Shown: piece after piece, positions 59,001 to 64,000 of the stretch
How positions within the stretch are numbered: position 1 is the stretch's first letter
Layout: each line of letters begins with the position of its first letter
Source: Fallopia convolvulus
Lineage: Eukaryota; Streptophyta; Magnoliopsida; Caryophyllales; Polygonaceae
DNA length: 64,000 bases
Direction: 5' to 3'
NCBI GenBank assembly: GCA_964016875.1
Contig: OZ024721.1
Span: 6,081,001-6,145,000, forward strand
The notes under the pieces: model-generated
What the model was told of the DNA's origin: nothing
Databases searched by the model: none
What the model saw: only the letters and a program-made list of their open reading frames with translations
Program-made: the position numbers and the translations under genes

Positions 59001-59188
59001 ATTTCAACTTTGTATCCGTTCAAGTTTATTCAACTTTTGTATTCGACTTTCGCATTTGTTATAATATATCTTCCGCATTTTAAAGTTTTTGGTTAAGTTC
59101 TGTAATTACTATAAGCCTTGGGTGACTCTGAGAGTTTAATCTCGGGGTCACTGGTGGTAATATCCCTATATAAAAAGGGGGTTTTACA
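56042..59188 (+). repeat. 5' LTR, 3147 bp
   Basis: TGTAATATCCCTC...GGGGGTTTTACA. The frames at 56393-56662 and 57044-57262 recur in the 3' LTR and are not genes. A GC-rich patch, 'cgggcccgacccggcccgac', lies near 57265 and is shorter in the 3' LTR. Against the 3' LTR, substitutions are sparse plus a few indels (for example the 56815-56835 segment). Confidence 0.93.
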
Positions 59189-61160
59189 ATTATGGTATCA
59201 GAGCCGAAATTTTATAATGTCATTCCTTAGGTCGATCCTTAGGTTGTATCCCGTATTAATGTGCCATACGCAGAGGTATGGCTGTCTTGTACCTTTAGAG
59301 TCTAATGTCTAGGGTACATATTCTCGGGATAGATATTTTTATCTTCCTTGGTCAATCTATCTTAAGTCTTAATCGAAGTGATGGTTGTCAAGTGATTGAA
59401 CCATCTTATGTCTTGTTATTTAGACCGATTTAAGTCTTTTTACCTTTACATAAGTGAAGTTGCCAAGTAATTTTATGAAATAAAGAAACTCCTCTCGGGG
59501 ATAGGTTTTTATTTCAATATTCTATTAGTTTAAGCTCAAGGATAATTCTCTTCTTAAAAGCTTAGTCTTTAAAAGTTTGCATAAAAAAATATATGTTTAA
59601 TTGTGGTCAACTCATTTGAAGTCGTTATGCAACCATCTATACCAATTTACGGTCAGTGAAAATCACATCTTATTTCGTATTTGAAGAAAGACGATTAGTT
59701 TCATGAAAATTTGATTGTTAAAATTGTTATAATAGTTTTAAGTTTAAAATAAGGAGTTCGTGTCCTTTGATGAATTTTTTTCACATGTTTGAAGCATTGA
59801 ACTGATGACCAATAAGTGTTAACCTTGCTATCCTTGGTCCATTTTCGTAAATTTATTGTGGGAAACTTTCTTCGGTTTTATGCTATTTATAAAGTAACTT
59901 TCTCTACGATTTTCATGGTGGTGAGTAAGAATGTATTTTGTCTTCCATCTTGATCACATGGTAAGGCAAGATCGCATGTCTTATTCCTGTGGAAATGCAG
60001 TAAAGGGGTTAGGTTGGCTCGATTTCCCATCCTGATCACATGGTGGAATGTGAGAACCTAAGTCCTTAAGGTTCGATTTGATAAAATGAATTTTTAAATG
60101 TTGGAATTCTTGTTTTATAACCCAATGTTTGAGGATTCAAGGGTATCAAGATTTTGTTTGGAATTTAAAAATAACTATTCTTTCTATTAAAAAAACAAAT
60201 CAAATAAATGCTTTACAAATTTTTTTGTGGGTGATAACTCATCATATATTTTGTTAATAGCCTTGCCTAAGCTATATGACAAATATTCTATAATACATCA
60301 AATGACATAAGTATTTTTAATCATGTTCAAGTTATAAAAACATAATGTCTATCAACTTTGGTATTTAAGTAGAGTGATTTGGTAATGATTCTTTTACAAG
60401 CAATAAGGATGTTGGTGAACATAAAAAGAAATTACGTACTTCCTACTTTCGAACCTTTTATAATTGTTTGATATTTGAGCCAATTGCTATGATTCAATTT
60501 CATTGATTAAGGTTACTTTTACCAACCAAATCTTTTGTTTAAACTAATGCAAAATCACCTTCCATTTTCTTTTATTAAAATTCAAGTTGTTACTATGCCA
60601 ATGTCAATAATGAATAAACTCTTCATTTCATTATAACCTTCGTCTCTTGTTGAATAGTTTAATATCATCAATGTCTCTCACCTGGCGTATAGTTCCTTTC
60701 TATGTCTTTCACATCCTTTGGGTATCCATAGAAGCATGCCAACTTCGTTTATAGAGCATATTGTGTTGTATTCAACACAATAATTCTAATATCTATCTAA
60801 TCTTAAATCCTCGTATATTACTCGGATTTGTTGTTTGCGTCATTGTTGGTTGTCTTCACAGTACTCCATGAAGCGGTAATTCAAACAAGATTGGATCTTG
60901 TAAGTTGTAATTCCGACTGAAGTTAGCCACAAAATTAAGCGTTATTACGATGCTATCTATTATGAGCGTCGACTTAGTTTCGCGGACGAAACTATTTTTA
61001 AGGGGGTAATATTATAACCGCCCGCGTTTTTATTCCATAAGAATCATTTTAAGAGTCGTTCTTTGGATAGCATGATAGATCGTGAGGTGTATATTTTCAT
61101 AAGACAGTACCTTACCTTGATCTAGTTTCGCGGACGAAACTCTTTTTAAGGGGGTACTAT
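59189..61160 (+). other. Non-coding interior with a duplicated polypurine-tract module
   Basis: Starts with 'attatggtatcagagcc'. It contains no frame of note. Near the end, 'tagtttcgcggacgaaact' plus 'tttttaagggggta' occurs twice (about 60969 and 61123). The first copy is followed by 'atattataaccgcccgcg', which looks like the start of a different LTR family. Confidence 0.85.
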
Positions 61161-64000
61161 TGTAATATCCCTCATTTTCATAAAGGATAAAAATGTAATT
61201 TTACATTTCCCATTAACATAATAAAATATTTACATATTTTATTTTTTAAAGTTATAATGTTACAACACTTTAAATGTTATAAGGTTAAAACCTCATATTA
61301 AAGGTTACAAAAATTATGTTCTCATATTAAATACGAACCATAAGAATTATGGTTGTATGATTATTATAATATGATAAAATATAATCATGAATAATATGAG
61401 TTGTTTATTATTTAAAATTATAAGAGAGTAATTACAAGTGATAATACTTATGGAAAAGTATATTTATAAAATTTATATAAGTGTTTTAAAGCTAAAGTTT
61501 AATAAAATAAATTGTTTAAAGTTCAAATGATAACTATCTATTTTATTTGGAGTGCAAAAGTTAAGGTGGAAGGACATTTTTATCACTTTTGCAAAACAAG
61601 AGGGTTGTTTGTGCAATTTCTCAGAAATGGATTGAAAACAGATTGGGTTGTCTTCAACCTTGAGCCTGAATTTTCAAATGGCCATATCTCACTCGTTTCT
61701 CAACGGATTTTCGATCCGAAAGATTTTCCGGAAAGCTCACGAAGTGTTCTATAAAACCCCTTAATCAATTGTTCGAATTAATACAAAATTTCTGGGCCGA
61801 ATTTCTGTGCATTTAACGTGACCTAATAAGGATTAAATGGTCGAAATTGGCTCTTAAAAGCTCGAATTGGATGGAGATAATGAGTTGGAAGAGTAAGAAT
61901 GAGTAATGAGAAGTAAATTGGTGGTCCAATCGATCAAGCTACCTATTAAAATCTGTATAAACCCGAATTAAGGCCAATGGACGTTTGGTTTCGGGGTATT
62001 GAATTGAGAAATCCGTTTTGGACATTTTAGGCGTCGTTTTGAGCGCTATAAAAGCCCATTACGTAGTTCATTCCGTCACACACATTTTCCATTCAGAAAG
62101 TTTCTTCAAAAACGCTCTCCAATTTGCCCAAATCGGCTCGGGAATAGGTTACCTATGTTCAGCGAAAAAACAGAGTAGGGCTCGGTTTTTAGGCTCTTTC
62201 TCCTTCCACACTCAATCAAAATTTTTCCATTTTATATCATTGGAAAGCTCTCTCTCTTAAAGTTCCAACGCTTACTCAAACGCCTCGAACCGACGTCGGA
62301 CGAGGGATAACGAAGGATTTGAAGTTCGCCATGTTTTGCCTCTTCCGAATTGCTGCTGCATTGAGGGCTCGGGCCCGACCGGGCTGTTCACCTTTGTAGG
62401 TATATTCGATTTTTAATTCAATTAAAAAATAATTCTTTTGTTAAATTTAAATGGGTAAAAATGATTTAAATTGACTAAATGTTAGGAATTTGGTATTTTA
62501 ATTATAAGTATTTAAATCAACTTGTGAATTTTTAAATCGGTATTTTTTAGTTTTCATGAATAAATTGGTATTTTAAAAAGGATGTTAATAAGAGGAAGAA
62601 TTTCTTATGGATAAATAAGATTATTAATAATATTTTAAATATTTATAAAGTAATAAGGTTTTCCTTTAGATTACTATTAATAAATATTTATATTAGGGTT
62701 GGGCATAGGTCCAAAACCGGACCGGACCGAACCGGACCAGACCGGACCGGGACCGAAATCCTCCAAATCTTTGTACCTAGGACCGGACCTAAATTTCTCG
62801 GTCCGGTCCGGTCTCGGTCCAGGTCCGGTCCGGTCCGGTCCAGTTTTGGACCGGTTTGGACCTGAATATTATTTTTTTTAAAAATTAATATTTTTCAATG
62901 AAAAAATTATATTTTTAATAAAAAAATTACGTATTATTTATGAAAATTATAATGTTACGAAGTATATACATAAAAGTGAAACTTAAATAATAAAAAATAA
63001 ATTTTATAACATAAGAAATATTATTTATATATATGAATTTATAATTTTATATATATTTTAAAAAAGTCAGTCCGGACCGGACCGGGACCGGGACCGGAAT
63101 TTCTAAAATTCATGAACCGAGGACCGGACCGGTTAACCCTCGGTCCGGTCGGTCCGGTCCAAAATTCCGGTCCGGACCTAAATATGCACAGCCCTAATTT
63201 ATATATACATATGTTGAGGTTAATATATTATAAGGAAAAGTTTAAATTGAATGATATGAAGAATTTATAAAATTCATAACTTAGTGTCATTATATTAATA
63301 AAAAAAGAAATTATTAATATAATGTTTAAAGTTTATATTTTTTTTTATAAACTTAAATCCGTTGTCATTCCTCGGAAAATCAACGCTATCAAATGAACAA
63401 AATAAATTGACGACAATTTATTTTGTGGTTGATTGAACAGGAATAAGTTCTTAATCGCGAGTGATCGTTTCGTAACCCATCTACGCCAATTATGAGGCAA
63501 GTGGTTTGGGTTCGATTTCCATGAAACGTCCTTTATGCATCACTTGTTTTATCAAAGCATGTCTCATACAGTGTTATATGTTTTCATATGCTTTTAAAGT
63601 ATTTTATAACTATGATGGGAACTCTTGTATGTAATAAAATGAATCTAGGATTTATATTGTTCTAGATTTAATGACATGTTATTTCTAGTCGTACTTAGGT
63701 TACGCTAGATGGATTGTAGGGCCGTTGCCTTGTGATATGTGTGCCTAGATGAGTAGGCTTGTGTTTGCGTTCTTTATGTTGTACGCGTCGATTCATTAGA
63801 CTTTAATCTTGAGCTGATGTTCTACTTGTAAGACCATGGTCAGTACCCGCTCGCTCGATGAGGGGTGATGGCACGTAACTCGTGTTAGTCTGGGTTCGCC
63901 ACCCAACCTTTGAGAAATTACGTGGGGTCGTAACCCACATCCTTCTTACTTAAAAAGTATGCTTAATTCCAAGTGGAATGATATTGTGATCATTAAAATT
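61161..64000 (+). repeat. 3' LTR, truncated by window end, carrying a MITE
   Basis: Colinear with the 5' LTR apart from the 503-base hAT MITE and its duplication. The window ends at about 2.33 kb of LTR sequence. Confidence 0.93.
62694..63196. mobile_element. hAT-type MITE, 503 bp, GGACCGG-rich
   Basis: The ends TAGGGTTGGGCATAGGTCC and the complement of TTAGGGCTGTGCATATTTAGG are inverted repeats, flanked by a perfect 8-base duplication ATTTATAT (62686-62693, 63197-63204). The matching uninterrupted site is in the 5' LTR near 57595-57602. Both arms are built of 'ggaccggacc' words, giving strong self-complementarity. No transposase. Confidence 0.95.

Larger units (their letters stand above)
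56042..64000 (+). mobile_element. Long-LTR, non-coding LTR retrotransposon (LARD-like), right end off window
   Basis: 5' LTR 56042-59188 (3147 bp), interior 59189-61160 (1972 bp), 3' LTR from 61161 past the window end. The PBS TGGTATCAGAGC (59193-59204) and a polypurine tract before the 3' LTR (tttttaaggggg, about 61143-61154) define strand. No gag or pol is visible. The LTRs resemble chromoviral solo LTRs here. It depends on another element for replication. It is inserted into the gag start of the element at 54976-56041. Confidence 0.93.

Overview
This window is nuclear DNA from a flowering plant, most likely a eudicot. The evidence is plant-type (TTTAGGG)n repeats, a plasmodesmata-located protein gene with introns, and plant-specific transposon families: a Cassandra TRIM, Helitrons, CACTA elements, chromoviral Ty3/gypsy LTRs, plant L1 LINEs carrying RNase H, and hAT/MULE MITEs. 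It is AT-rich and gene-poor. I can support only one intact host gene. Species cannot be named from the sequence.

Layout. 1-11486 is a decayed CACTA element that begins before the window and ends in a clear CACTA terminus at 11486. Nested in it are two Helitrons, a 63-bp tandem repeat, a degenerate telomere-like tract and a 3.5-kb solo-LTR-like insertion. 11487-13470 holds copies of an unclassified repeat, a Harbinger-like derivative and a short true telomeric tract. 13720-15583 (minus strand) is a three-exon gene for a plasmodesmata-located protein: two DUF26 domains, one membrane segment, and a last exon with only 8 coding bases. 16743-21172 is a Helitron cluster. 21869-25023 contains a SIRE-like LTR, three adjoining minisatellites (one built of hairpin units) and an exact-frame 267-bp duplication. 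25166-29520 is a second SIRE-like LTR broken by a MITE, a solo copia LTR and a solo gypsy LTR, each with its target-site duplication.

30454-40401 is a complete but dead chromovirus (Ty3/gypsy). It has 382-bp LTRs, a GATTG duplication on both sides, a gag-pol with several stops and frameshifts, and a 4.6-kb composite insertion in the integrase. That insertion contains a hAT MITE, a CACTA terminus, an AAAAAAT array and a Helitron whose empty site survives at 13111/13112. 41692-50447 has a MITE, a GTTCAT-rich element with a tRNA-like sequence, a copia-LTR-like stretch, and a 2.08-kb block between 179-bp direct repeats. 50448-54975 has two LINE pieces in opposite orientation, the first interrupted by a Cassandra TRIM and the two separated by a MULE with 9-bp duplications. 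54976-64000 is the start of one LTR element interrupted by a very long-LTR, non-coding element (3147-bp LTR, about 2-kb interior). The 3' LTR of that element carries a hAT MITE and runs off the window.

Functionally, the PDLP gene is the only part with an expected cellular role, at plasmodesmata. Everything else records successive insertion, excision-free nesting, LTR recombination and decay. All calls come from reading the sequence by eye; no alignment or database search was run.
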